From positions 496,001-560,000 of the forward strand of contig NZ_JABBYO010000001.1 in the NCBI RefSeq assembly GCF_012958305.1: a DNA stretch of 64,000 bases. The letters run 5' to 3'. How positions within the stretch are numbered: position 1 is the stretch's first letter; every line of letters starts with the position of its first letter. This stretch comes from Tautonia rosea (GTDB taxonomy: Bacteria > Planctomycetota > Planctomycetia > Isosphaerales > Isosphaeraceae). Position numbers and translations under genes: made by a program. This document shows, one piece after another, positions 34,514 through 43,862 of this stretch. Below the pieces are notes generated by a model. The model ran no database searches. It saw only the letters and a list, made by a program, of their open reading frames with translations, and was not told the DNA's origin.

Positions 34514-35821
34514 TCAAAGGACGGTGAAATAGTTCCCCGCGGCGAAGTCAAAGTATTCCGGTTTCAGTTCGAGAGGCAGGTCATTGTAAATGCAGTAATT
34601 GCGGATCTGGAGCAACAGGTCGCGTGGTTGGCAGCAGCGGAACGGGCGGTTGACGCGGGTGTAGTGTTGGGCGATGAGATAGTCGACAGCCTCCTGGTCA
34701 ATGACTTCGAATCCGAGCTTGGGGGCGAAGATGCGGATCATCTGGCGGAACATGTCCTCGGTCGGATCGACGGCATTAATCTTGTAGGGGATGCGGCGAA
34801 GGAAGGCTTCGTCAACAAGGTCCTTGGGTTCAAGGTTTGTTGAGAATAAGATTAGCTGATCGAAAGGGACCTGGATCTGTTTGCCGTTGGGGAGTCGAAG
34901 ATAGTCGTAACGTTTTTCGAGGGGGACGATCCAACGGTTGAGCAACTCGATCGGTGCCATGCGTTGACGGCCGAAGTCATCGATCAGGAAGGTCCCGTTG
35001 TTGGACTTCATCTGCAGGGGAGCTTCGCAGATTTTGTTGTCCTTGTCGAAATAGATTTCAAGAGCGTCCATGGTCAGTTCGCCACCAGCGACGATGGTGG
35101 GTCGTCGGATCTCGACCCACCGATCATCCTGGTCGTCTTTACGGAGGATTCCTCCGCGTCGGGCCTCGATCGGCTCGTGATTGGTCGGATCGAAGAGTTT
35201 GAGGATCTGACCTTCGACGAGGATCGTACGGGGAATCCAGACGGTCGTGCCGAAGCATCGGGTAATTCGCTCGGCGATGCTTGTTTTGCCATTGCCGGGA
35301 TAGCCGTAGAGGAACATCCCCTTGCCTGAATTGATTGCTGGGCCGAGCACCTGAAACATGGATTCGGAGATGAGAAGATCAGAGAATGCGCGGCGAAGGT
35401 CGGCCTCCTTGGGATGTTCCTGGGCAATGGTCTGCGCTGAGACGGATTCCAGATAATCGGCGAAGGGAACCGGAGCCGTTCCGACATAGGCACACTCTTC
35501 CAAATACCCTCGGGCTCGGGATCGACCTGCGTCTGTGAGCGAGAAGTAGTAGTCGTTGGCGGCGGCGGTATCGGTGTAGGTGACAATCTGATTCGCCTTC
35601 AAGCCACGGAGGAAGTCAGGAAACGGCCCGAAGGGTAATCCCAACTCGTCGGCAATGCGACGCCCTGAGGAAACGCCGACACCGAGCAAGAACTTCAAAA
35701 CGAGCGACTCAACCAGTGCGGGATTCAGACCGGCCGAGGAAAAGTCGGTCACCACCTTCGGCCGAAACTGCCTGGAATCGGAGGATTCGAAGGAGGGAAG
35801 GGTACTTGGTCCGGCACTCAT
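34514..35821 (-). CDS. AAA+ ATPase with N-terminal helical/winged-helix region
   Basis: A 435-residue AAA+ protein (COG0714-like, predicted chaperone-type ATPase). Residues about 30-105 look like a DNA- or protein-binding winged helix (LGLPFGPFPDFLRGLKANQIV). Walker A is GYPGNGKT (173-180). A second acidic motif, GTFLIDDFGRQRM, serves as Walker B, and LILFSTNLEPKDLVDEAFLRRIPYKI holds sensor 1 and the arginine finger. Its start overlaps the stop of the PilZ gene by four bases, so the pair is translationally coupled. A role in type IV pilus or secretion control through c-di-GMP is plausible but inferred. Confidence 0.8.
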   Translation of the reverse strand: MSAGPSTLPSFESSDSRQFRPKVVTDFSSAGLNPALVESLVLKFLLGVGVSSGRRIADELGLPFGPFPDFLRGLKANQIVTYTDTAAANDYYFSLTDAGRSRARGYLEECAYVGTAPVPFADYLESVSAQTIAQEHPKEADLRRAFSDLLISESMFQVLGPAINSGKGMFLYGYPGNGKTSIAERITRCFGTTVWIPRTILVEGQILKLFDPTNHEPIEARRGGILRKDDQDDRWVEIRRPTIVAGGELTMDALEIYFDKDNKICEAPLQMKSNNGTFLIDDFGRQRMAPIELLNRWIVPLEKRYDYLRLPNGKQIQVPFDQLILFSTNLEPKDLVDEAFLRRIPYKINAVDPTEDMFRQMIRIFAPKLGFEVIDQEAVDYLIAQHYTRVNRPFRCCQPRDLLLQIRNYCIYNDLPLELKPEYFDFAAGNYFTVL

Positions 35822-36279
35822 GAGAACATCCCTCCAGATCGTGGCAAGGGGGGAGGAATGAGCTTCTGCTCTTCTCGGGAAACGCCGAGACCGAAGAGAG
35901 CGGCTCGAAGGGTTTCCCAGGTGCAGTCTTCCCGGAATCGGAGTCCGACTTCGGAGGGACAGCCCATGACAATTCGGATCAATCCGGGGCGTGCGACCCG
36001 GATGACGGTTCCTTCAACCCATGCTTTCTGCCCGGGGTCTTTCGGACAGAACCAGACGGCAGACCGTTGAGGAGGAGCGGAGTGGATTCGGAACCCGGCC
36101 CCACTCTGGCTGATGTCCCGAAGGGCCGCGCTCGTGATCCGCCACGCTCCACCTTGCCACCAACCGATCCAGCACTCACTTCCGTTCGAGGCATAGCGGG
36201 TCTGCTCTCTGCGGTCGAGGATCTTTTGGACCTGCTGGGAATCGACAACATAATCGTCGAAGTGTCGCAACTTGGGCAT
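35818..36279 (-). CDS. PilZ-domain protein (c-di-GMP effector)
   Basis: A 153-residue PilZ-like protein. The c-di-GMP-binding signature begins with DRREQTRYA (RRxxR type) and continues with LRDISQSGAGFRI (D/N-x-S-x-x-G). Then come beta strands with VEGTVIRVARPGLIRIVMG and VGLRFRE. The start is uncertain: two further in-frame ATGs lie 48 and 78 bases upstream, and none has a strong Shine-Dalgarno; I chose the one nearest the domain. The next gene starts within its stop codon, linking it to the AAA+ ATPase. Confidence 0.72.
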   Translation of the reverse strand: MPKLRHFDDYVVDSQQVQKILDRREQTRYASNGSECWIGWWQGGAWRITSAALRDISQSGAGFRIHSAPPQRSAVWFCPKDPGQKAWVEGTVIRVARPGLIRIVMGCPSEVGLRFREDCTWETLRAALFGLGVSREEQKLIPPPLPRSGGMFS

Positions 36280-36449
36280 GGAACGACTCACAAGGGGATG
36301 GAAGGGAGGTTGACTCCTTTCGGACATCCGACCCGCTTGCGTCTCATGACCGAGCAACCAGGCCGGGAAGCCCGAGGCGCGGATCGATCCCCCTCTCTCG
36401 CCGAGCGCTCAGGTTCCCGGCAGAAGCGTAGGTCGCGGTCTGAACGTGG

Positions 36450-36956
36450 TCAACGATTCCGGAAGGCTTGATCACTGAAAGGGAGTCGGTCGGCGATTTG
36501 CTTCAGGATTGATGGGCGAGCACGGATCACCAACCGTCGCGATTCAACACCGGTGGGCTGAAGGTCGAGCCACCAGGAGGTTGCGGGAAGCCGGTCGGCA
36601 AATCGATCGGCCCACTCGATCAGGCAGACGCCCGGTCCTTCGAAATCATCGACGATGCCCAGGGAGTCAAACTCTTCCGGATCGTGAAGACGATAACAAT
36701 CAGCGTGAAAAACAGGTAGCCGGCCTGCATATTCGTGGATCAAGAGAAACGTTGGGCTGGCAATGGCTCCCGGAGCAACACCAAGGCCCTCGGCAATCGC
36801 TCGGCTGAGCCGCGTTTTGCCTGCCCCGAGTGGTCCGACGAGGCCAATGACTGTTCCTGGCTCGATGACCCCGGCGCTTGCGTGTCCGATCTGCTCGGTC
36901 TCGGCTTCCGAGGCGAGTTCAATGATCAGGGAGTCCGCATTGAGGTGAATCTGCAT
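36450..36956 (-). CDS. tsaE: tRNA threonylcarbamoyladenosine biosynthesis ATPase TsaE
   Basis: A 168-residue P-loop ATPase needed for t6A37 formation in tRNAs reading ANN codons; it works with TsaB, TsaC and TsaD. Walker A is GPLGAGKT (41-48), followed by SRAIAEGLGVAPGAIASPTFLLIHEY, the Walker-B-like VFHADCYRL and the conserved LIEWADRF. The length fits the family. It lies 7 bp after thiL on the same strand. The end of the protein is basic and variable. Confidence 0.95.
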   Translation of the reverse strand: MQIHLNADSLIIELASEAETEQIGHASAGVIEPGTVIGLVGPLGAGKTRLSRAIAEGLGVAPGAIASPTFLLIHEYAGRLPVFHADCYRLHDPEEFDSLGIVDDFEGPGVCLIEWADRFADRLPATSWWLDLQPTGVESRRLVIRARPSILKQIADRLPFSDQAFRNR

Positions 36957-36963
36957 GAGTTGG

Positions 36964-37914
36964 TCACTGATCTGAGGCGAGGTGGTCGAAGCCCTTTAGC
37001 TGGATCGGCTCGATAAGAGAGTCGAGACGGCGAATTCTCATGCCGGGTTCAGATTCGATGGTCCCAACCCGGTGCAAGCGAACACCCGAAGGAGGAGAGG
37101 CGAGGAGGTCCTCTGCGGCCTCTGGGGCAAGAACCACGCACAGCTCGAAGTCTTCCCCGTCGCAAAGCGCGTGATCCAAGGGGGAGCGGCCGGAACGATC
37201 CGCGAGCATCTGGGCATCGGGGTGGATCGGGATGGCGTCTGCGTTGAGTATTGCGCCGAGGTTGCCACTTTGCTCAAGAATATGTCCAAGGTCGGAGACG
37301 AGTCCGTCGGAGAGATCAATCAAGGCGTGCACGAAAACTCGATCGAGCAATGCAAGCGCCTCGTCGATTCTGGGCTCCGGGTGCAGATGACGTCCGAGCA
37401 GGCTGCCACCAAGGGGGCCGGTGACGAGGACAGCATCGCCGGTTTTGGCTCCGGATCGAAGAATGGGGCCGGGCGGTACTGCCTCTCCGGTCACGGTCAC
37501 GCAAACGACGAGGGGCCCATCCCAGGCATTTGTGTCGCCTCCGGCGAGCGCGACACCGAATCGATTGGCCAAAGGGGTCATCCCGTTCATCAAGCCATCA
37601 GCGATCGACGCGGCTTGATGTCGGGGAAGGGCGACCGAGACAAAGGCTGCGACGGGTCGAGCAGCCATTGCGGCAATGTCCGAAAGATTCACGGCCAGGC
37701 ATTTGTAGCCCACCGCCTCTGCGCCGTGTTCGGCCAGCAAGAAGTGGCGGCCGTCGAGGAGCATATCGGTTGTCACAACAATGGGAACGTTCTCGGAAGG
37801 AGGACGGAGCAAGGCACAATCGTCGCCAATTCCGAGCATGACCGCAGGATGGGAGGAGGCACGTTGCTGGATGCGTCGAATTAACTCAAATTCGCCGATG
37901 AACCCGTTGGGCAT
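36964..37914 (-). CDS. thiL: Thiamine-monophosphate kinase ThiL
   Basis: A 316-residue PurM-like enzyme that phosphorylates thiamine monophosphate to the pyrophosphate. The AIRS-fold motifs are GIGDDCALL, VVTTDMLLDGRHF, VNLSDIAAMAARP, ALAGGDTNAWDGPL and LIDLSDGLVSDLGHI, and the C-terminal part has DGEDFELCVVL. The ATG has a strong AAAGGAGG. It lies 13 bp from the glycerate kinase stop and directly before tsaE, so the three genes probably form an operon. Confidence 0.95.
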   Translation of the reverse strand: MPNGFIGEFELIRRIQQRASSHPAVMLGIGDDCALLRPPSENVPIVVTTDMLLDGRHFLLAEHGAEAVGYKCLAVNLSDIAAMAARPVAAFVSVALPRHQAASIADGLMNGMTPLANRFGVALAGGDTNAWDGPLVVCVTVTGEAVPPGPILRSGAKTGDAVLVTGPLGGSLLGRHLHPEPRIDEALALLDRVFVHALIDLSDGLVSDLGHILEQSGNLGAILNADAIPIHPDAQMLADRSGRSPLDHALCDGEDFELCVVLAPEAAEDLLASPPSGVRLHRVGTIESEPGMRIRRLDSLIEPIQLKGFDHLASDQ

Positions 37915-37927
37915 GGTTCAGCCTCCT

Positions 37928-39070
37928 TTATGCACGACCTCGCCCGGCCAGGAAGGCTCGCACGGCCTGCTCGGAGGCCCGTTCGAGCAAGGAAGCGGCA
38001 TGGGCGATGGCGTCTTCGAGGCTCATCGGGCGGTCGCATAGACTGAAGTAGGCCGAGAGACCTTGATCCAGGAGCGCTTCGGCTCCTGGCTGGATGCTTC
38101 CGGCAAGGGCGAGGACCGGACATCCGTACTCGGCCGCCGAGCGGGCAACTCCGGCGATTGTTTTGCCGTGTGCCGTCTGTTCGTCGAGGGAGCCTTCAGC
38201 CGTGAGGCAAAGGTCCGCATCCTTGAGACGATCGGCGAGACCGATGGTCCGGGAGATGAGATCAACTCCCGGCTGGAGCGTTCCTCCGGCGAAGGCGACC
38301 AGCCCCGCACCGAGCCCCCCGGCGGCTCCGGCTCCGGGTTGATCAGCGACCGAGCGGCCGAGGTCACGGGCGATCACCTCGGCAAGCCAAGCGAGATTGC
38401 GGTCGAGTTGCTCAACCATCGACGAATTCGCCCCTTTCTGGGGGCCGTAGACGGCAGAAGCACCCTGAGGACCGCAAAGGGGGTTGGTGACATCGCAGGC
38501 CACGGCAAGCTCGACGTGATCTAGGCGAGGATCCCGGTTTGTAGAGTCGATCTGATCAAGCCGAACGAGTGCCCCGCCGCCGGGGGGGAGGTCTCGGCCA
38601 TCGACGTCGAGCAGGCGGAATCCGATGGCCTGGGCCATCCCCGCGCCTCCGTCGTTGGTGGCGCTGCCACCGATCCCCAGGACGATCCGGTCAACTCCTT
38701 GATCAAGCGCGGCAAGAATCAGATCACCGGTCCCACGAGTGGTGGTGAGGGTCGGATCGCGCTGGGACTCGGGAACGAGGACGAGTCCGGACGCGGCGGC
38801 CATTTCGAGGAACGCCGAGCGACCGTCTCCGGAGAGTCCGAAGCGAGCGTCGAGCGTTTGACCGAGCGGACCTGTGACCGCGACGGTCCGGAAGGTGCCG
38901 CGGGTGGCGGTGACAAGGGCATCGACTGTGCCTTCGCCCCCATCGGCCATCGGAATTTCATCCAGGGACGCTTGAGGACACGCGTGAAGGACCCCCCGAG
39001 CGATGGCTTGGGCGGCCTCGACGGCTGAAAGACTCCCTTTGAATTTATCGGGGGCAATGACAATTTTCAT
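37928..39070 (-). CDS. Glycerate 2-kinase (GlxK/GarK family)
   Basis: A 380-residue glycerate kinase producing 2-phosphoglycerate from glycerate and ATP. The N-terminus MKIVIAPDKFKGSLSAVEAAQAIARG and MADGGEGTVDALV are diagnostic. Also seen are VLGIGGSATNDGGAGMAQAIGF, GPQKGA and the C-terminal EGSLDEQTAHGKTIAGVARSA. The length is typical. It is the first gene of a minus-strand group that continues with thiL and tsaE. The promoter must lie in the 135 bp after the htrA terminator. Confidence 0.93.
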   Translation of the reverse strand: MKIVIAPDKFKGSLSAVEAAQAIARGVLHACPQASLDEIPMADGGEGTVDALVTATRGTFRTVAVTGPLGQTLDARFGLSGDGRSAFLEMAAASGLVLVPESQRDPTLTTTRGTGDLILAALDQGVDRIVLGIGGSATNDGGAGMAQAIGFRLLDVDGRDLPPGGGALVRLDQIDSTNRDPRLDHVELAVACDVTNPLCGPQGASAVYGPQKGANSSMVEQLDRNLAWLAEVIARDLGRSVADQPGAGAAGGLGAGLVAFAGGTLQPGVDLISRTIGLADRLKDADLCLTAEGSLDEQTAHGKTIAGVARSAAEYGCPVLALAGSIQPGAEALLDQGLSAYFSLCDRPMSLEDAIAHAASLLERASEQAVRAFLAGRGRA

Positions 39071-39135
39071 GGAACATCTCGGGGGTCGATCGAGTGCTCA
39101 ACGATAGCCTATCGGCCAGGCTCTTCCAAGCAAAA

Positions 39136-39176
39136 CGCCGAGAGGCGTGAGCAATCAGGGCTCCCGCCTCTCGGCG
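39136..39176 (-). terminator. Rho-independent terminator of the HtrA gene
   Basis: A perfect 12-bp stem (CGCCGAGAGGCG / CGCCTCTCGGCG) with a 17-base loop. On the minus strand it is followed at once by TTTTG. It lies 30 bp beyond the HtrA stop codon and before the glycerate kinase gene on the same strand. Confidence 0.85.
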
Positions 39177-39205
39177 CGTAGGATGGAATGAATCTTCGGA
39201 AGCGA

Positions 39206-40606
39206 TTATCGCAGGGTCGATCCTTCTGCCTGAGCCTGGTAAACCTCGGTCAGACTGAGTGTACCCTGGTGAAGAATGCTTTGTCGCACAATGTAGTAAG
39301 GAACCGTTTGTGATCCGACTGATTCCGCCTGTCGGAGAATATACAGGATGTTATCGGGTCGAATCGTTTCGAGATGACGGTCGCCAACGTGCATGCCAAC
39401 CAGAATGTCTCCGGGGCGGATCGCGGCACGGTCTGCCAGGCCTCCGGGAAGGATTTCGCGGACGTAGAGTCCCCCTCGGAGCTTTGTAGAGGCGATGGCG
39501 ACATATTCTTCCGAGACGTGCTGCGTCTTGAGTCCCAGCAATCGCCAGAGTTGCTCCTCGGCGCTGGGAGCGGGAGCGGCCGGGCGATTCGATCGGCTGA
39601 TCGGCCGAAGTTTCATCGCGAGCTCTTGACGGCGGCCTCCTCGCTCGACGATGAGCGCTGTCGGTGTGTCCTGGCTGACGTCGAGCAAGGCACGTTCCAG
39701 ATCGATCGGGTTTGTCACCGCAAGCTTATCAACCTGAACGAGTTGGTCACCGGGCTTCAATCCTGCATCTTCAGCCGGACTTCCGCCTTCGATCGTGGAA
39801 ACGACGACCCGACGGACCCCGTTGATCATTCGCTCGGCAGTGATCAGACCGTGCCACGATCCCGAAAGCTTTCGGGTGCTAAGCATCTCGGCCGCAACAG
39901 GTTTGACATCGTCGATCGGTAAGGCAAAGCCGATCCCCTGAGCACCGGCTCGGGTGGCGACGTTGATGCCGATCAACTCACCATCAATATTGATGAGCGG
40001 GCCTCCCGAATTCCCGGGATTGATGCCGGCGTCGGTCTGGATCAAGTTCCGATAAATCTGATCATCGGCGAGCGTGACGTTTCGGCCGAGAGCGCTGATG
40101 ATGCCGGTTGAAGTTGTATTTTCGTATCCGAAGGCGTTGCCGATGGTAATGACAGTTTCACCGATCATCAGATCGGATGAGGTCCCGATGGTAATGGCCG
40201 GTAACGACCGCCCTGCATCTACTTTCAGCAAGGCCAGGTCCATCGACCGGTCCTCCTGGAGGACTCGGGCCGGATAAGAGGAGCCATCGGAGAGATAGAC
40301 GCGGATATCCTGCACCTTATCCACGACGTGCTGATTCGTCAGGATAAAGCCGCGTTCATCCAGGATGACCCCGGTTCCCATGCCGCTGACTAGGGGGCGA
40401 CGGTTTTCCTCGGGAGAAAAGGGCCATCGACTGTTCGAGGCAGCTCGCTTCTCGCTGGTAATGTTGACGACGGCGGGGAGCGACCGTTCAATCGCTTCGA
40501 CCAGAGGCGTGCGTCGGGAGGTCGAGTCCGCGAACGCGGTCGATGCGTCCCAAGCCAACGCTCCGACCGTCGTCAACAACAGCCAGAACATCCAACGCCG
40601 CTTCAT
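39206..40606 (-). CDS. HtrA/DegP-type serine protease with two PDZ domains
   Basis: A 466-residue periplasmic trypsin-like protease. The chosen ATG gives a signal peptide or anchor (MKRRWMFWLLLTTVGALAWD); another ATG 78 bases upstream would add a 26-residue cytoplasmic leader and cannot be excluded. The triad is visible: His in ILTNQHVVD, Asp in RSMDLALLKV, Ser in INPGNSGGPL. PDZ1 holds SPAEDAGLKPGDQLVQV and PDZ2 holds LADRAAIRPGDILVGM, separated by a linker rich in Pro and Ala. It probably acts in envelope protein quality control. It is transcribed away from nadA and ends at a strong terminator. Confidence 0.92.
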   Translation of the reverse strand: MKRRWMFWLLLTTVGALAWDASTAFADSTSRRTPLVEAIERSLPAVVNITSEKRAASNSRWPFSPEENRRPLVSGMGTGVILDERGFILTNQHVVDKVQDIRVYLSDGSSYPARVLQEDRSMDLALLKVDAGRSLPAITIGTSSDLMIGETVITIGNAFGYENTTSTGIISALGRNVTLADDQIYRNLIQTDAGINPGNSGGPLINIDGELIGINVATRAGAQGIGFALPIDDVKPVAAEMLSTRKLSGSWHGLITAERMINGVRRVVVSTIEGGSPAEDAGLKPGDQLVQVDKLAVTNPIDLERALLDVSQDTPTALIVERGGRRQELAMKLRPISRSNRPAAPAPSAEEQLWRLLGLKTQHVSEEYVAIASTKLRGGLYVREILPGGLADRAAIRPGDILVGMHVGDRHLETIRPDNILYILRQAESVGSQTVPYYIVRQSILHQGTLSLTEVYQAQAEGSTLR

Positions 40607-41088
40607 CCAGGGCAAGAGCACGTTGGTGGTCCTCTCTGGGGGTCCGATGTTCGCCTTCGCCGAGCCGCTCGCACGGTCGGTCATGATTGTTGCTAGAGAT
40701 CGTCTCTGGTGAGGATTGGCTTTCGCCTCTGGCAAGGCGGTTTTGGCAAGGCAACCCGAAGGCCCGTACGACCCGAACAACCGACCCTGGATCGGGCTTG
40801 ATTTTCGGAGTTTTCGTCATTCAGCCGAGCGGTCGAAGCGAAGCGAACGGCGCGGAGACAGGAGACTGGCTCATCGCTTCTCTTTGAAATTGATGCCGAG
40901 GTCCGGCAAGGTGAGCGCTCGGAAATGCGAAGCGGTGGGAAAGACCTCGCACGGCCTTCTCGGATTGCCCATAATGAACCGAACACCCCTGGGTGTCGTA
41001 GAAGTTGGAACACCTGTCCGCCGGAACGAGAGGACCGGCTGGTTCGTGGGTTCTTCCTCCGCCACGTAAAAAACAAGGAATTCCAACC
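40607..41088. other. Divergent intergenic region between htrA and nadA
   Basis: About 480 bp without a convincing gene; the frames open here are arginine/serine-rich and have no ribosome site or homology that I recognise. It must hold the promoters of both neighbours. A CATAAT hexamer at about 40971-40976 could be a -10 box for nadA, but no -35 partner is clear. A short hyphenated repeat (GGTGT ... ACACC) lies near 40992-41012. No riboswitch was recognised. Confidence 0.5.
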
Positions 41089-42027
41089 TTGCCTGCCACA
41101 TCGATCGATATTTATGACGAAATCGAGGCCCTGAAGGTCGAGAAGGATGCAACGATCCTGGCGCACTATTACCAGGACGGCGAGATCCAGGAACTGGCCG
41201 ACTTCACCGGCGATAGTCTTAAACTCGCCAGGGCCGCGACCACTGTCGACACGGGGACCATCGTTTTCTGCGGCGTTCACTTCATGGCCGAGACAGCCAA
41301 GATGCTGAACCCGGAAAAGCGTGTCCTACTGCCCGACCTTCAAGCCGGTTGCAGTCTGGCCGATAGCTGCCCGGCTCCGCTCTTAAAGCGTCGGCAAGAT
41401 GCACTGCGGGCCGCCGGAAGGCATTTTCAGACAGTCACTTACATCAATAGTTCGGCGGCCGTCAAGGCGATCTCCGACTGGATTGTGACCTCAGGTAACG
41501 CTGAGGAGATCGTTCGAAAGATCCCCGAGGACGTCGAAATCCTCTTCGCGCCCGACCGGCATCTCGGCTCGTATCTCGAGGAGGTCACCGGTCGGAAGAT
41601 GATTCTCTGGGAAGGGGCGTGCATGGTGCATGAGGTCTTCAGCGTGACCGATTTGCTGAAGATCAAGCGCCGCAAGCCCGAAGCGAAGACCATCGCTCAC
41701 CCGGAATGCCCGGTAAACATTCGGGAACATGCCGATTATATCGGCGGGACCGAAGCGATGATTCGTTTCGTGGAAGGCTTTGCCGAGCCGACGGAGTTCA
41801 TCGTTGCCACCGAGGCCAATATGCTCTGGCAGTTGCAGCATGCGGTGCCCAGACACACCTATTTGCCCGCGCCCGGGATTACCTGCGCTTGTAATCTTTG
41901 CCCTCACATGGCACGCAATACGCTCGAAAAGTTACGGGACTGCCTGAAAACGGGCGAGCCAGAGATTCAATGGCAACCAGAGTTTGAGCGTGCAGGAGAG
42001 GTTCTCCGCCGCAGTCTCTTGAAGTGA
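41089..42027 (+). CDS. nadA: Quinolinate synthase NadA
   Basis: A 312-residue [4Fe-4S] enzyme condensing iminoaspartate and DHAP to quinolinate for NAD synthesis. The start is taken at a TTG preceded by AAGGAA at nine bases, because the family sequence begins there ([21 protein letters not shown]). An ATG further upstream would add an unrelated Pro/Arg-rich leader. Motifs: [46 protein letters not shown] (cluster Cys), AHPECPVN (cluster Cys), and CACNLCPHM near the end (third cluster Cys). No nadB or nadC is nearby. A hairpin follows the stop. Confidence 0.93.
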   Translation: MPATSIDIYDEIEALKVEKDATILAHYYQDGEIQELADFTGDSLKLARAATTVDTGTIVFCGVHFMAETAKMLNPEKRVLLPDLQAGCSLADSCPAPLLKRRQDALRAAGRHFQTVTYINSSAAVKAISDWIVTSGNAEEIVRKIPEDVEILFAPDRHLGSYLEEVTGRKMILWEGACMVHEVFSVTDLLKIKRRKPEAKTIAHPECPVNIREHADYIGGTEAMIRFVEGFAEPTEFIVATEANMLWQLQHAVPRHTYLPAPGITCACNLCPHMARNTLEKLRDCLKTGEPEIQWQPEFERAGEVLRRSLLK

Positions 42028-42039
42028 CAGGGACGCTGA

Positions 42040-42081
42040 GAGACGCGGTCGAGTCCTGCTGGGAATGCTCGACCGCGTCTC
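42040..42081. terminator. Hairpin between convergent nadA and small gene
   Basis: A perfect 14-bp stem (GAGACGCGGTCGAG / CTCGACCGCGTCTC) with a 14-base loop, beginning 13 bp after the nadA stop. Neither side has a clear T tract. The position between converging genes supports a bidirectional terminator or 3'-end stabiliser. Confidence 0.7.
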
Positions 42082-42088
42082 AAACTGC

Positions 42089-42274
42089 TCATCGTCTTCG
42101 CTTCTCGGCCGAGGCGAGTCCCTTGGAGATGAGGTCGAACGCTTCCGCCGGCTTGAGGTCTTCCAGGATGTCGAACATGACCGAGAGAACCCGGCTCACA
42201 TCGGCCGCGTTGATCTGAACCTTCGGCGTGTCGGCCCGACGGGCGACTTCTTGATAGAATTCGGTGAGTTTCAT
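42089..42274 (-). CDS. Small conserved-looking helical protein, unknown function
   Basis: A 61-residue cytoplasmic protein with Shine-Dalgarno GAGGAG in front of its ATG. The sequence is a probable helical bundle: MKLTEFYQEVARRADTP, then INAADVSRVLSVMFDILEDL, then LKPAEAFDLISKGLASAEKR. The middle resembles the N-terminal helix-turn of HU-like proteins only loosely, so I give no function. It converges with nadA and is flanked by a long gap towards the arginine genes. Frame, Shine-Dalgarno and GC-third-position pattern support it as real. Confidence 0.6.
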   Translation of the reverse strand: MKLTEFYQEVARRADTPKVQINAADVSRVLSVMFDILEDLKPAEAFDLISKGLASAEKRRR

Positions 42275-42564
42275 CGGCGCGACTCCTCGTGGGTTCCGTG
42301 GGGCGATCGTCAGCGTCGTTAGAGACCTGGATCGGAGGTTCACAAACTCCGACCTGCTTCAACGATTCCATCGAAATGAGTCGTTTTTGGAGTTCAACGC
42401 GAAGAATTTGGCTTTTTGATTCCGATTCTTCCGACTGAGGCGATGATTCGGTCCGCAAGCCAGGTGATTTCTTCCTTTGTGTGTTTGCAAATGCAAGACA
42501 TCTCACTCGTCTGTCTGGCACAGGCGTACGAGGTCTACAAGGAACCCGAAGGAGTCTGACGGTC

Positions 42565-43815
42565 ATGGCTCATACTGAGGCGAATCCTGGAGATTCCGGT
42601 CCGATCGAGGAGATCGAGGTTCGGGGTCACATCGTCGATTCGCTCCTGTTGCCGAAGATCCTCGACCGCATTCTCCAGATGGGAGGAACCTTCGAAATCC
42701 GAGAGTGCTCGATCGGTACGCGTCGGATCGATCCGAGCCGAGCCCTGATTGCGGTCAGGGCGGGCACGGCCGATCGACTCGATGAAATCGTCGGCGATCT
42801 GATCGAGCATGGGGCCTGGCCGATCCACCCTGAAGATGTCCGGAGTGAATCGGCAGATGTGGCGGGGGCCTTCCCCGAGGGGTTTTACAGTACGACGAAT
42901 CAGCCGACGCAAGTGCGCATTGGTGGCCGATGGATCGACGTGTCGGATCAAGAGATGGATTGTGGGATCACGATCAACGAGGCGGAATCGACGGCGCGGT
43001 GTCTCCCAATGGCGGATGTGATGTTGGGGATGCCGATCGTAGTCGGCCACGATGGTGTTCGTGTCTTGCCAATGGAGCGCCCGAGAGAGTCCAGTCCGTT
43101 TGCGTTCATGAGTTCGAGCGTTTCGAGTGAGAAGCCAAAAGCCGTCAGTTTAAGGGGTGTTGCTGAGTCAATCCGAGCGATGCGAGACGCTGGGAAGAAG
43201 GTACTTCTCGTGGGGGGACCGGCGATCGTTCATACGGGGTCGGCCGGACATGTGGCGCGGCTGATCCGAGAAGGATGGATCCAGACCCTATTCGCCGGCA
43301 ACGCTCTGGCAACCCACGATATCGAACAGGCTTTCTTCAACACGAGCCTGGGTGTAGACCTGGAGCAAGGTGAGGCCATTGAGCATGGTCACGAGAACCA
43401 TCTAAGAGCGATCAACACGATCCGAAGAATCGGAGGAATTCGCCAGGCGGTCGAGAGGGGCCGATTGACCTCGGGAATCATGTTCGAGTGTATTCGGGCA
43501 GGGGTCGACGTGGTGCTCGCCGGTTCAATCCGGGACGACGGTCCGTTACCCGATGTCATTACTGATACCCTTGAGGCGCAACGAGCCATGCGAGCCGCCT
43601 GCAAGGACGTTGGGTTTGCGCTGCTCATAGCCTCGGCCCTTCATGGGATCGCCACGGGGAATCTCTTGCCGGCGTCGGTTCAGGTGGTCTGTGTCGACAT
43701 CAATCCGGCGACCGTGACGAAACTGGCGGATCGGGGGACGTTTCAGACAATCGGCATGGTAACCGATGTCGAGCCGTTTCTTCGATCGCTCGCGCTGGAG
43801 TTGACCGGCGCGTAA
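42565..43815 (+). CDS. TIGR00300/LOR-SDH-domain protein, candidate ornithine cyclodeaminase-type enzyme
   Basis: A 416-residue protein of the TIGR00300 (LOR/SDH) family. The ATG follows GAAGGAG. The N-terminal part (about 15-120) holds EEIEVRGHIVDSLLLPKILD and FEIRECSIGTRRIDPSRA. The C-terminal part has a nucleotide-binding-like KVLLVGGPAIVHTGSAGHV and the family motifs TLFAGNALATHDIEQAFFNTSLG and LPASVQVVCVDINPATVTKL. In cyanobacterial AgrE this domain is the C-terminal half, with ornithine cyclodeaminase activity making proline from ornithine. Here it stands alone, 47 bp before a gene for the other half (next entry). The enzymatic assignment is from family knowledge, not shown here. Confidence 0.82.
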   Translation: MAHTEANPGDSGPIEEIEVRGHIVDSLLLPKILDRILQMGGTFEIRECSIGTRRIDPSRALIAVRAGTADRLDEIVGDLIEHGAWPIHPEDVRSESADVAGAFPEGFYSTTNQPTQVRIGGRWIDVSDQEMDCGITINEAESTARCLPMADVMLGMPIVVGHDGVRVLPMERPRESSPFAFMSSSVSSEKPKAVSLRGVAESIRAMRDAGKKVLLVGGPAIVHTGSAGHVARLIREGWIQTLFAGNALATHDIEQAFFNTSLGVDLEQGEAIEHGHENHLRAINTIRRIGGIRQAVERGRLTSGIMFECIRAGVDVVLAGSIRDDGPLPDVITDTLEAQRAMRAACKDVGFALLIASALHGIATGNLLPASVQVVCVDINPATVTKLADRGTFQTIGMVTDVEPFLRSLALELTGA

Positions 43816-43862
43816 AGGGGTTTCCGGGGAATCGTCTCTCCGATCGATCGGGAGTGTTCGCC

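Noticed and set aside
40693-41280. 195-codon minus-strand open frame covering the htrA-nadA gap
   Set aside because: Overlaps the nadA 5' end, Arg/Ser-rich, no ribosome site and no recognisable domain.
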